From NCBI GenBank assembly GCA_013368325.1, contig JAACJK010000006.1:496001-560000 (forward strand): a DNA stretch of 64,000 bases. Direction: 5' to 3'. The position numbers were made by a program, and so were the translations under genes. The notes below the pieces were generated by a model. That model made no database searches, had not been told where the DNA came from, and was given only the letters and a program-made list of their open reading frames with translations. Below are positions 1 through 11,100 of the stretch, piece after piece (position 1 is the stretch's first letter; each line of letters starts with the position of its first letter). This DNA is from Ephemerocybe angulata (lineage: Eukaryota; Basidiomycota; Agaricomycetes; Agaricales; Psathyrellaceae).

Positions 1-714
1 GCTCCGTCCTGTACAACAAGCTGGGTGAGTGCAAGCCTTGCTCGCCTTCATACCCGGCAACTGATATTTACGTGGATGATAGACCTCTATGTTACGGATT
101 TCCAGCAGGTGGCGATTATAATGCACCTCTTCGTCTACTCCGTCCTCGTCTTCTTCTGCGGATTCGGGTACGCCTTTCCTCCTTCTTTCCCTCCCTCTCC
201 CCTCTCCCCTTCTTCAAAAGTCAAACCCCACCCTAACCCTTACCCTTCCTCCTCCAGCCTCTACACAGTAATCTACCGCTCCCGCCAACGCGGCTCCAAC
301 TTCTGCGCCATGCTCCTCGGCCAAATCCTCTTCGAAATAACCTCCGGCTCCATCTGCCTCTACTTCCTCTTCAACGACGCCAGCGCGTCCGACCCCACCG
401 CCCAGCTCACCCGCTGCATGGAGGCCATCGCCGACACACCACAAGATTTGTTCGTGAAGGATTTGTGCTACCGCGCGCCTATTGCGCAGGGCGTGTGTTT
501 GGCTATATTTTTGTTTTTGTGGGTTTTGCAGTTATGTGAGTCTCTCTTTCAGTGGATGTGGATGTGGATGTGGTGGATGTGTGCTGATGCTTGATGGGGG
601 ACAGTTACGTTTTACGCGAGTAATCGCTATGTGAGCCAGCTGCAGGAAGAGTATATCGTGGACCAAGCGAGGGGGAAGGACGAGGAAGACCCGGATGCCG
701 GGCTTTGGAAGTAA
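1..714 (+). CDS. Multi-pass membrane protein, 3' part only
   Basis: This is the 3' part of a spliced gene that begins before the window. The exons I read are 1-24, 109-167, 258-535 and 605-714. Introns start at GTGAGT (25), GTACGC (168) and GTGAGT (536) and end in CAG. Joining them keeps one frame to TAA at 712-714. The visible protein has a hydrophobic helix (VAIIMHLFVYSVLVFFCGFG), a short basic loop (YRSRQRG), further hydrophobic segments around FCAMLLGQILFEITSG and GVCLAIFLFLWVLQLF, and a charged cytosol-like tail (YIVDQARGKDEEDPDAGLWK). I do not recognise the family. The pattern fits the small integral membrane proteins common in mushrooms. The frame and splice sites are convincing; the function is unknown. 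Confidence 0.6.
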
Positions 715-1582
715 ATCTAGATTCTGCATCCGGTTCTGGATATGTAACTTACACAGAGGCTTCAATAAACCCACCCACTTCTTCTCCACATCTCTTGTAC
801 CCGAGTAACGTCCAAGTACCGTGCTTGAGAGTCCACCATCGACCGCCCGCGTAGCCCCCCCTCTCTTCAAGTTCCCAGTACACCGGACAGGGTAAATGGC
901 ACTACCCTATAATTGACCTCGCCAAGCACGGTTGAGCTTTGCCCGACTCAACCAACCGAGCCATTCAAACCAAGCGACTGTTTAGCGCCCGCGAATCGAG
1001 CTTGGCGCCCGTCGCGTCAACGAAGCGAAGCGAATATTAGGGGCTTGCTTCGTAGTGGCACTCGACCTGCACTTCTCTCTCCACAGACTAAACTGTCCTA
1101 GGCTACGCTTGGGTGAAAGGGCTGAAGGGCGAGCTGCCAAAGAAGTGTACATGTACGGGGCTCGCGACGCCGGAGAGGAATCCGATGTCGATGCAGGGGA
1201 GGTCGTTGTGAGTGCGGATGGGACGATTTAGCGAGTGCTTTCGCGTTCGTTTTCGGCGTGTGGGTTGCTGATGAGGGTGATGTTAGTATCATGAATATTT
1301 TGGGGTATGTTTATAAGAAGCCTGTGGGTGAAGTGGGTGGGGATGGGGATGGGTTTGAGTTGGATGGGTGATGGGATGGTTTAAGATTGTGGTGGTTTCG
1401 CTCTCAGTCTGCTTTGCTGTTTCTTGCTTTGCTTTGTTGGTGTATACCTTGGATCTATATCTTGGCTGGAACATGTTGGGCTTTGGAGCGATGAAAGTCT
1501 AGTGACGGTGACGGAAAGTGATATATTGATATGTTCAAGATAATTCTAGGGCGCACTGGGTTCCCCGCTTAACACTCAACAC
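715..1582. other. Intergenic stretch, no gene seen
   Basis: Between the convergent ends of the membrane protein gene and the hypothetical gene at 1583 I find no open frame with splice logic or recognisable protein. The sequence is ordinary intergenic DNA. Short G-rich runs (GGGTGGGGATGGGGATGGG near 1340) may give secondary structure. No tRNA or repeat was seen. Confidence 0.5.
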
Positions 1583-2667
1583 TTAAAGCTTCGCTGCTAA
1601 AAAAATGTGGGAGTAACGACCTGTAAACTCCTCGCTCATACTGAACTTTAAGGACTCCAGGTCGCCATCTGGTAAAGTAGCGAGCTCTTCCTTTGCGCGC
1701 TTCAGCTCAGCTTTCAGAGCTTTGATAAGTGCCGATTTCTCTACAATCGTGGCTTGCAGAGTTTTGCGTCTCTCCGCATCCTCGGAGTACTTGTTGTCAC
1801 GATAGTCTGGCCTTGCTTTGAAGAACATTGTTGGGATAATGACCGTGATGCGGCCTAACCAGTCAGGAACCACTGTGCGGCACAGATCAGGGAGGATATT
1901 TCGCAGGTCTTGAGTGATGTGTGGCTCAAGGCTTCCAAGTTTCTCCTGTAGTAAATCGGGATCCTTCCATTCAAAAGAAATGAAAATGGGGAGACCTGCC
2001 AGGGCACAGATAGGGTGGATGTCTGAGGTTATAAGTTGAGAACCAGACAGGCATCGCTCGCCGTTTGGGCCGCGTATGTCAACGACGTGGGGCCAGAACA
2101 GGAGGGTGTATGTGTACATGGTACCTGGTTTATGGATAATCTACGCGCATACCTCTGAGTCAGAATGGCCTAGAACTTGGGAGGGCCGGAAGGACTTACA
2201 GGTGGCAGGTATTGACGTTGGTCAAAGGGCGCTCGGCAGTTCCTTGCCAAAAGGTCCAATACGTCTGGATCTTCCAGTTGATCCATATCTGGGAGAAGAG
2301 CCCAATCTCCACAACCATAACCGTCTTCAAGCTGCTCAGAAACTATCCAAAGTCAGGAACGTTGTCTGCCAGGAAACTGGCGCACACCAGCAGTCTTACC
2401 GATTGCCGTGTTGGGGAGGTCGCAGGGTAGCCTGTCGACATCTCCACGCTGCATCCCTAGAGCGTACTCAATAGAGTCGGTCTGAAACGTATCAGTGGAC
2501 GATAATTTCGGGTTTGTTCCAAGAAATAGTATTAATACTAAAAGTTGAAGACTCACAGGACCTCCTCCCAGGGAGGATTCATGGAGGAAGTGAAGCGTCT
2601 TGCGTTTGCTTCGTTCTTCATTATGGACGGCCAGGTCTCCAAGCTGCAGAGGTGTGTTACTGGCCAT
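1583..2667 (-). CDS. Hypothetical protein, 297 aa, C-terminal coiled coil
   Basis: Four exons join in one frame: 2667-2557, 2481-2400, 2342-2200 and 2140-1583. Introns of 57-75 bases begin GTGAGT, GTAAGA and GTAAGT. The product is about 297 residues. The N-terminal third is polar (MASNTPLQLGDLAVHNEERS). The middle is acidic (QLEDGYGCGDWALLPDMDQ). A globular hydrophobic part follows (YTYTLLFWPHVVDIRG, LAGLPIFISFEWKDPDLL). Near the end a Lys/Glu/Leu stretch (EKSALIKALKAELKRAKEEL) is a likely coiled coil. I do not recognise the family and assign no function. The clean phase agreement at three introns is the main reason to call it a gene. It lies about 390 bases from the left end of the 3067-4300 transposon. 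Confidence 0.6.
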
Positions 2668-3066
2668 TAGTTCGAGCAGGTGTCAAGTCAGATAGGGTCA
2701 AGGTTGTTGAAGTGTAGTTCAAGCAACCCATTGGCATCGGGATGGCGTTTCAACTTTTCTTTGGGGTTTGTGACAAGTTGTGACGGAAATCACTTTGATA
2801 CTTTGTGGGTCCCAACTGTTCCACGACTGATTACTCCATATTTGAGGAACGGGGAATACATAGTAAGCGGGTGGCTAGAAAATGTTCCTCGCGTATGAGC
2901 TTAACTTCTGCGTCTGCGTCCCTCGCTTCCAAAAGCTGGGTTTTCAAATCGAATTCGACTCGAGCTGGGTGGACAGTGGTGGGCGTGAGTCATGAGGGAG
3001 TTCGAGGATTGGGGAGTTGATGTCACCCAAAGTTTCTCGGGGGATTTGCAAGAGGACAGGATTCAG

Positions 3067-3104
3067 GATGGCCAAAGAACCTGCGTTGCGTTGCGGTAGT
3101 TTGC
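3067..3104 (+). repeat. Left terminal inverted repeat of element A
   Basis: This 38-base end matches the reverse complement of 4263-4300. The inner 23 bases, which include TGCGTTGCGTTGCGGTA, differ at one position; the outer 15 diverge more. It is preceded by the 8-base duplication GGATTCAG at 3059-3066. Confidence 0.75.
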
Positions 3105-4262
3105 GGTAAATATACGGAAACAGGCTTTTATTGGGCTGGATGTGTACTTACATAGTTATATAACCCAATATACCTCAGTACAGTCCACCAGCATGGAAAT
3201 ATCAAAGCGAGGATGTGCCTATGGAATATCTGATAATATGTCAAAGTTAGTCAAATTTCGGTGATAGTTGGGCATATAACAAACTCTAGACCATGGAATG
3301 GGGCTGTATGAGAGCTATCTTTTTATATATAGTACAGTCCATCTCATAAATAAGGACTCTGTGCAGTGGAGCCCAACATCTTCCCCTAACCATGGAAGTG
3401 ATGTCGAGCCTTGGTTGATTCCCACGCGTCACTTTCGGGCGCTTGCGTTGGTTTGCGGTAGATTGCGTTCATTTGCGTTGAACTTGCGGCATTCAAGCTG
3501 TAAATTGCATTATGCTTGCGTGAGAAAGATTTTTTTTGCGGTATCAACTTAATAGTACATGATTAAAAGCAGTGAATAGGTAGAGTTGACTCACTGTAAC
3601 GGTTTGGTATCGGTATGTCGTCGCAGCCAACAGCGCGCTCGCCGCAACCTCGCCAAATCAGTCACATCGTTAATGTAATTCCGGACCGAACCCCCAATCA
3701 TCGGCGACCACCACCACCGTCTTGAGCAGGGGCAAGCAGTATACGACCAACGGGGGCTGTAGACCTGACTTGGAGCCAGGGTCAATGGTCGGTCGGGTTG
3801 GATGGATGCAAGGCACTTGTTGTGGATGACGCTCCCCGGACAGTGCCGTATACAAGCCTTGATAATGTCTAGCTGTACCTAATTATATCCTGGTCGGTAT
3901 AAAACCCCTTTAACACTGAAAATCTCTGTCGTTGTAGTTCAAGAAGTCAGAAATCTGTGATGCCTTGCTCTTGTGTTGCTTGGTGTTGCAGTAGTTTGCG
4001 TCACCATCAAATTATTCCCACGTTCACCAACCCCCTCTCATCGAGAAACCGCTGGGCTGGGATTGTGGTGGTATATTCACTTGAAAGTGACAGTAGTACG
4101 CCCAATACATGATATTATACCTCAGTAGACCAAGAGTAGACCTCCCCAATAGCCCAACGCAACTTCACGCAACCTCATGCAACTTACCGCAAACCGGCAA
4201 AATCTTGCGGCAATCAACCCATTTGCGGTAACTTGCGTCTTGTGGAACGCAAGCCCATCAAT

Positions 4263-4300
4263 GCAAAGTACCGCAACGCAACGCAAAAACTTGAACCACC
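4263..4300 (-). repeat. Right terminal inverted repeat of element A
   Basis: This is the reverse-complement partner of 3067-3104. It is followed directly by the second GGATTCAG at 4301-4308. The F-box stop codon on the minus strand is at 4330-4332, so the element sits about 22 bases downstream of that gene's coding region, in its 3' UTR. Confidence 0.75.
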
Positions 4301-4329
4301 GGATTCAGTTTCAATTGCTCTCCGAGTCC

Positions 4330-5627
4330 CTACCCAACACGCACTACTTTGAGGCAAATGCGCGATCGAGGGTCCACCTTTCGCCTTAAGATAGCCTGAA
4401 TCTCTTCTGGCGGCACCCAGGGTTCCTGCAGTAACTCGACCCTGACCCCAATCTCCTTCAGCTCCATGAAAAATCGAGCCCTGAGAAGTAGGGTGTTCAG
4501 TGCCTCCCACTCCACATGGTCGAGGTCAGACTCGCGACAGAATTGCAGTGTGAAGGTGAGGTGTGAGAGGCCTGGGGAGGGGACGCTTGAGATGATTTGT
4601 GAGTACCATTCTAGTACCTGGGGTGAGTCGTTCCGGTTGGATAGTCGGGCGATGATTACTAGGGACTTTAAGAATTTACAACCAGCCAGGGCCCCTTCTG
4701 CCAGTGGTGTGACAGATGAGCATCTGATGCATTATACTATGAGTTTTTGGAGAACGTACCGAGAGATTTAGGATTGAAGGGAGGATAAAAATGAAGAGTA
4801 AGGTGCTCTGCATGAGGGAAATGACCGATGAAGGTCGCCTGATACGAGCCTATCAAGTGAAGGGTGACATATCGAATCTGCGTCGCAAAACGCGAAAGCC
4901 AAGGAATAATCGGAAACATCCACTCAATGCTCGAAATATCGATGCTGTTTAGTCCCTTTGGAAATGGAAATTCGACCATAGAACCAATAGGGCTCGCCTC
5001 CTCCGGGAACCCGCTGCCGATCCCATGAAGTTTAAGGGTTTGCAAGTGCGGAAAGAGGGATACGGCTTCTGGCACCTGGCAGGCTGCGTCCCAGAACGAA
5101 TCGCCGACAGAGATTCCTTTTATCTCGTCCCTGCGAACGATCCCACCCACAAGGGTCACGAAGCCAAACGTACACAGGTCGAAGGTCAGGGCGCGGAGCT
5201 GCAACATCTTGGGTACGATCTTCAACAATTTGTTCTCCATTTCGTTCCGTTCCTCGGTGCTAGATAGCTCCTGGTCGGGGCATTTAAAGGCGGCACAGCG
5301 GATCGAAGGCAAAAGGCGTCTCCCGGCCTCCGCGCCATTGGCTAGGGAGCGTATTTTGGCGACGGTGAAGAGGAAGGTGGAGAATAAGATGCGGCGGGCG
5401 GAGATTTCCCAGGCGCAGCAGACCAGCCTCGCGGTCATGAGGGCGTGGATATCTACTCTGGTCTTGGGGTTGAAGAAGGGGAGTACGTTATCGATTATTT
5501 CTTGTGAGATTCGGTCGGTCAAGTCGATGGGGAGAGACTCGCACGAGGTGAGGGTCATTGCAAGTTGCGTTTGAGGGGAAGGTGGGGACAGGTTTTGTGC
5601 GACGGTAAGGATGGGAAGGTTGTCCAC
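4330..5627 (-). CDS. F-box / LRR-like protein, 411 aa
   Basis: Two exons, 5627-4760 and 4697-4330, are joined across a 62-base intron (GTACGT...CAG). The N-terminal F-box-like segment runs from IDLTDRISQEIIDNVLPFF to RLVCCAWEISARRILF and has the usual Leu/Ile spacing and the conserved Trp. The rest alternates Leu-rich strands and helices (PHLQTLKLHGIGSGF, IRYVTLHLIGSY, AEHLTLHFYPPF), typical of degenerate LRR domains in mushroom F-box proteins. These proteins normally link substrates to the SCF ubiquitin ligase through Skp1; the substrate is unknown. A later start at MTLTSCES (about 5558) is possible. The 3' UTR is interrupted by transposon element A. Confidence 0.75.
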
Positions 5628-6313
5628 TGGGTGAGCGATTCAGGTTGCCAACGCGGCGATCTCACTCACGAGGCCCTGGGCGCTTGCAGTGAACCGACTC
5701 AAGCCACTCGAGAGGGATTGGTGCCGAAGGATGGGCTCGATGCAGGTGTCAGGCAGGTAGTTCGCACAAACACGTAGAACAGGCTGGTACCGTGGCAGGG
5801 CAGGGAAGTAACTTCAAGGAAGATCGTTGAAGAAGCTTGAGCCAATTGCAGCGCGGGAGTGAGCTGGGTTGCAAGTTTAACAGCTATGTTCGAACTCCGA
5901 AGTTTCCTTCAAGACTATCACGATCTTCGGCGACAGTGGGGCTTTTGGCTGCCCCGTTCAGCCTTGAAGCGAGGCTGCAGGATAGTGCGGAGGGAGGGCA
6001 CCACCTTGCCTCTGTAGCACTGGGTCTTGCACTCTCCGATCCGTATGAAGACCTTTTCCAAAGAGCATCAGTGCAGTGGCGACAGGTCAACACTTTCTGG
6101 GGTAGCCCCGATACTAGTTGGCATGCCAATGCTACGCGCGGGCGCTAGAGCCTCCCTTTGGCGCCTCACAATTTGCAGTTGAAGTGGCGGAACGCGTTGG
6201 ACCAGAATGGTTTCTCTACAAATAGCCCTGGGGATTCAAGTGGCCTCGAACGACTGTCCTATTCCCCCCTTGCCTCTCCCGAGCACCTCAACGAGTCCCA
6301 ACGCGCACCTACT

Positions 6314-7786
6314 ATGTCGAGTCGAGCGTCTCCCGGACGCCCACTTCTGCTTCCTCAAGAGATTGTAGACCTCATAATCGACTCCTCTCAAGACGGCACG
6401 AACGGGCCCCTTCCTTTTGTTCATGAATGCGACATAATGGCAATGGCGTCTCTCTCCCTAGTCTCAAAAGCCTGGTACCCCCGCACCCGCACGATTCTTT
6501 TCCGCATCGTCACACTCGGCAGCCTCTCTTACTCAGAAGATCAATCTCGTCAAGCAGAGAGATGCAAAACTCTGAAATCCCTTCTTGATGCAGCGCCATT
6601 CCTCCGCAGGTGCATCGAGCGCCTGATCATTCCAGTCGCATCCATCGTTCTTTCTCCGGAAGCGTGCGCCTCAGCCACAACAATCCTGCCCCTGCTTACC
6701 CACGTTACCAACGTGACAATCCATGGTGAGGCGGGATTTACCTGCAAGGCTATTCCACCGTCCCTTCATATTGCGCTATACGACCTCATGGCCCGCCCGA
6801 CTGTCGACTACCTCCATTTGGTCGAGCTTGAAGATTTCGATGTCGTGCCTCTAGCACAGTGGCACCACGTCAAGGGGCTTCACATGCACGATGTATATCC
6901 CCCAGGATACTCGCCGAAGGACTGTTCTGACGACACAGACCCCCCGGCGAACGCCGACGGGGCAGGACAGCTGTTCCCCCCATGCTTTCCGCTCAATAAC
7001 CGTGCCACACTGTCCAGCCCAGAACCCGCCCCTGGATCGCCCGCTGCCGACATGAAGATTCTCTCCATTAAACGCAGCGGCGCGGCACTCCAAATCCTCC
7101 TCTCCTGCATACAGAACTCCAAGGAAGCGACGCTCGCCCTCACCCGACCGTGCGACTTGTACATCGACGCCACCAAGGGCGGGTTCGACCCCGCCACGGA
7201 GAAAGCCTGGGACACCTTTCTCCACCTCGGGGGCACAATGGACGCAGTAAAGAACCTGCAATTAAGCCAGGCATTCTACAAAGACGCCGACCTCGAGCTC
7301 TTGGAGGAAGACGAGAACCGACTCCCAAGGAACGCGCTCCCTCTCTCTCAGTTCCCACGGCTGAAGAACCTGGTCCTCAAGACTGTGTACGAATACGTAG
7401 AAGCATCGGAATACCCTCATAATAGTGGACAGGACCCGCTGCCTTTGCTCGTCTCCGCGCTCGATCGTCTCGCTCGGGTACCACAGGCCCCGCTGCTCGA
7501 GCTTTTGGACTTGTCTATTGACTTTTTGCCGCTGGACTGGTCTGAGGATGAGTCTTGCATCTGGGACTATGACACTGAAGAGAGCATGGTTGAGCTGAGC
7601 AAGCGGGTGGTATGGGCGCAGTTGGACGAAATTTTAGCCAAGGAAAGCGTGTTTTCGAAGCTTGGGCGGGTCAAGATTGCGTTTCAAAACGTTTATGGCG
7701 CGCCGAGGGAAGAGTGCGAAAAGATAGTTTTAGAGCAGATGCCGAGGCTGGCTGAAAAGGGGGTCTTGGAGGTGATGATGTTCTAG
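6314..7786 (+). CDS. F-box-like protein, 490 aa
   Basis: A single exon runs to TAG at 7784-7786. The open frame extends upstream to 6158, but the first ATG in frame is at 6314 (MSSRASPGRPLLLPQEIV). The F-box-like motif is at residues 10-65: LLLPQEIVDLIIDSS, then ASLSLVSKAWYPRTRTILF. The C-terminal part has Leu-rich stretches (LPRNALPLSQFPRLKNLVLK, LLELLDLSIDFLPL) consistent with degenerate leucine-rich repeats. By family it would be an SCF ubiquitin-ligase adaptor; the target is unknown. It is divergently oriented from the F-box gene ending at 5627, so the ~690 bases between them hold both promoters. Confidence 0.75.
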   Translation: MSSRASPGRPLLLPQEIVDLIIDSSQDGTNGPLPFVHECDIMAMASLSLVSKAWYPRTRTILFRIVTLGSLSYSEDQSRQAERCKTLKSLLDAAPFLRRCIERLIIPVASIVLSPEACASATTILPLLTHVTNVTIHGEAGFTCKAIPPSLHIALYDLMARPTVDYLHLVELEDFDVVPLAQWHHVKGLHMHDVYPPGYSPKDCSDDTDPPANADGAGQLFPPCFPLNNRATLSSPEPAPGSPAADMKILSIKRSGAALQILLSCIQNSKEATLALTRPCDLYIDATKGGFDPATEKAWDTFLHLGGTMDAVKNLQLSQAFYKDADLELLEEDENRLPRNALPLSQFPRLKNLVLKTVYEYVEASEYPHNSGQDPLPLLVSALDRLARVPQAPLLELLDLSIDFLPLDWSEDESCIWDYDTEESMVELSKRVVWAQLDEILAKESVFSKLGRVKIAFQNVYGAPREECEKIVLEQMPRLAEKGVLEVMMF

Positions 7787-8156
7787 TAGCTTAATAGTAG
7801 GGAGTGGCATGGATAGGGACATGTTCCCTGGGGCAGGAGAGACAAAGAGCCTCTGACTTGTGCAAAAGTCCGTATTAATGTAGTTCCACCTGTCTCTCGC
7901 AATTGATTTAATAGACGTATAGTACTCTTGTTTGTGCAGTCTGCAGCTTTGATCTGCGTCTTCCCGCTTTGACTTGAGTCCTAAGCGCCCTGATTTAGCG
8001 CCTGTGGCCAGACTCCTGGGTCGAGATACGTAAACCTCTATGCGATTGGTAGATACAGATACGGAGGTGAAGATAAGAGGTACATTGATAGTGTTACATT
8101 GGTGGTGGTGCAGCGCATAGGAACATAGGAACAGTGAAATGGTCTACGAAGGCAAT

Positions 8157-11100
8157 CTAAAAGAGCCCGCTGCCCCTGCCCAAAGAAGGGGAGATGAAAA
8201 AAACGGCATAAACGACTGACCACGAAATGATGAGTAAATTGGCTACGAATGCGGCCCACTGCTTGATAGAGGAGAGGAAAGCTGTTTGGGTTTCTGCACG
8301 AGGTGGCCCTCGAATGGCGGATGACGCAAGAACATGATCGTCCAATAGCTTTGCCCGCAACACAGGTGTCGGGGTTTCGGAGATGAATGAAGAAGTTGGA
8401 GAGCTTCTGGAGAGTTTATCCGAGCCGCCCTCTAGAAGTTTTCCAGTCGAAGACTCTTTCGAGTCTAGTGGTCTAGTGAGTATCACCTCACAGTCCAACT
8501 GTTTCTCGCCATCGCTCATTTTCTCCGAGTCGAGTTCAACCACGCACGCTCCAAGATCATCTTCCAAGGTGACCTCGACCGCGCATGATGTATCTGTTTC
8601 TTCCACTACGGTATCCTTGGTCTTGTAACCAGTGACTTCCATGTGTTCTTCCACAAGCGCCTCGATCGATGCCAAATACGAAAGGATGTCCGGCTGGCCA
8701 TCGCCCTCATTCACACATGATGCCGAGGAGAGAGGAGGAGGGAGCGGGACAGCCATGTATGCGCGGAGGGCTCCAAGGAAGTGTTCCGGTCTGAGATGGC
8801 CACAGGCTTCTCGGGCAGCCTTTGCGTCCACTGGTGCCTTCTTTGCGTTGCCGGTGGTCGAGGCAGACCCGGGCCGGTAAGATGTCCTGATACTCAAGCC
8901 CAATTCCGAGGTGCTCGCCTGCCGTGCTCCCGCAACGAGCTCCATCAGCGCAACAGCATCATCGAGATGGTTCGAATTCCACAGGTAAGCGGCGACATCG
9001 CACATGCTCTCGAGGTACTGCGTGTCTTCCGCCAGATTGGGCACACATTCCTTGGAAGCCTCAACAGCGGCTGTAGCAAAGGCGATCACGTTCTCCGGGC
9101 GTTCGAGTTTGGCGTAATGCGAGGCGATGATGGCGAGAGTGTCGTGGCGCAGGCCCCAGTCGGCGAGGCTCCCGATCTCACCGCCGAGAGCGTCTTTATG
9201 CAGGGAGTACGCCCTCTGAACGATGCCATCCACGGACGACGATTGACCTTGTAGAGCGTGAAAGTGGATAAGATGCTCGTATGCCTGAAACTTTTCCTGG
9301 ATCTCGAAGGTCCCTGCAACCCCACCTTCGAATGCCGTGGAAATTTTGGAGGCCAAATAAGGATCCAGGACTACGTTGTCAGTAGGCGCAGCTACGCGTA
9401 GGCATTGAATGAGAACAGCGTAGAGGGAGATATGGGCATATGGGAGAGTAGTGGTTGTCGTTGAGAAGAGGTGGTGGGCGTACTGTGCTAAAGGATAGGA
9501 CCGGGGTGGCTGATAAGCAAGGAGGTGCGCGCAGATACGAAGGAGGGTGATAACAAGAGGCTCTGGGGTCACATCCTGGAAGGTGTTCAACTCTTCAAAC
9601 TTGACGCACAGCTGGAGGAGCTCCCGATAACACTTGAAAGCGGCTACCGTTTGGCCGGCTCTCTGAAAGCCAGCAGAAAGGTCAAGAACGGTGTACAGCA
9701 TCTTCCGCTGTTCACTACTTTCGGGCGACTGCAACTGATATGCCGAGAAGACCTCGTCTGGAGAAATGGTTCCAGAAGTTGAGTCACCCAGCACCGCGTA
9801 TAGCCGATCCCAATCCTCTTGAGATCGGTGCAACGAAGTCGCTTCATCGACAGCCGCCATTCCACTATCCTGCTCCCCGCAATGAAGTAGGGTAACTCCA
9901 AACGCGACTAAGGCACCCGGCAGTTCGATATCGAGTAGGCACGACCGGCTGAGCTTCATGCACATTTGAGCACAGTGCGTTACCTGAGAGTGGAACGCCG
10001 GATCGAGCTTCTCGCTGGTGTCTCGGAGGAGGGAAAGCGCTCTAAGCAGCAACCCGTTATGGGCCCCTTGCTGAACTTGCGGGGAGGAGGAAAGGAAATC
10101 AACGGCGCCGAGTGCGACGTCGGGATATAGGGCCGCAAAGGAGACGATAAGATGGTGCGTATTTCCAGCGAGACTGGCAGCGTGAGGCATGGGCATGTTG
10201 GATGTCGGGCTTAAATATGCCCAGATGGCTTTGTGGATTATCTGGACCCCGTTCTCTGATCCTAGTAAGGCATGAATGGCGGGTTCGAATGATCCATGAG
10301 CCATGGAATTGTCGTCATTCCGATGAACGATGCCCTCCTCGCAAACTAGTTGGAAGATGCAATGGGCGGGATCCAGCTTCAGGATGTCGCTATTGTGATG
10401 ATCGGGGGTGCCAAAATGACAGAAGTATGCGTAAGCGTAGAGGCAGCGAAGGAACTGTGAAGAAAACCGTTTCAGGTCGGTATCAGATAGAAGTCGATAC
10501 ATATCCACAATTTCGCCCACCAAGGCTGGAGAGCAGCCAAGAGTGAAGAGCAGTTCGAGCACACGGGCGGTCAAATGGAAGAGCCGACTAGGGAGTCTCC
10601 ATAAACAATAGTTATCCAAGTCGTCTTTCGAGGTAAGGGAAAGGTAGAAAAGCGCATGCTTGAGGTTTTTGTGGGACTCGAGCATATCCTTGCTCAAATA
10701 ACGCTCCCACGAATAAGACCCACACGCGGTGGAAGCGGAGAATAGGATGGTAAAGGTCGATGCTCGTGCTCCAGCTTGAATCTCACCGACAAGCTCAGCA
10801 TAAAGGGAGACGGACTCTTTGAAGGCAATTGAAGCATCTGAAAAGTTCTTCGCTTCAACTAGCGCATCTCCGTGTACTCTGAGGTTCATGGCGAGGAGGA
10901 GACGGAAATTGAGGTGTGGGTAGGCATCGCAAACCAGCCGAACGGCCGATATGGAATCCTTGCTCGCAAGAAGGGCGTCTTCTTTCTGTCCGGCGTTCTG
11001 CAGATAGATGGAGAGATTTTTGAGTGCATTGGCCAGAGCCGGTAAGTATAGAGAGGTGCCCCCGGATCCAACTAGGTTGCGCAACAATCGAACGACGGTC

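Larger units (their letters stand above)
3067..4300. mobile_element. Non-autonomous DNA transposon (element A), 1,234 bp
   Basis: The element is bounded by inverted ends of about 38 bases: the left end starts GATGGCCAAAGAACC and the right end, read in reverse complement, starts GGTGGTTCAAGTTTT. Both continue as TGCGTTGCGTTGCGGTA. The 8-base word GGATTCAG flanks it on both sides (3059-3066 and 4301-4308), as expected of a target-site duplication. No long coding frame is present. Both ends are packed with TTGCGGT and TTGCGTT words, in direct orientation at about 3080-3540 and in both orientations at about 4150-4290. The left 0.5 kb closely matches the left end of the large element at 57912. It therefore looks like an internal-deletion or MITE-like derivative of that family. 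Confidence 0.75.
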
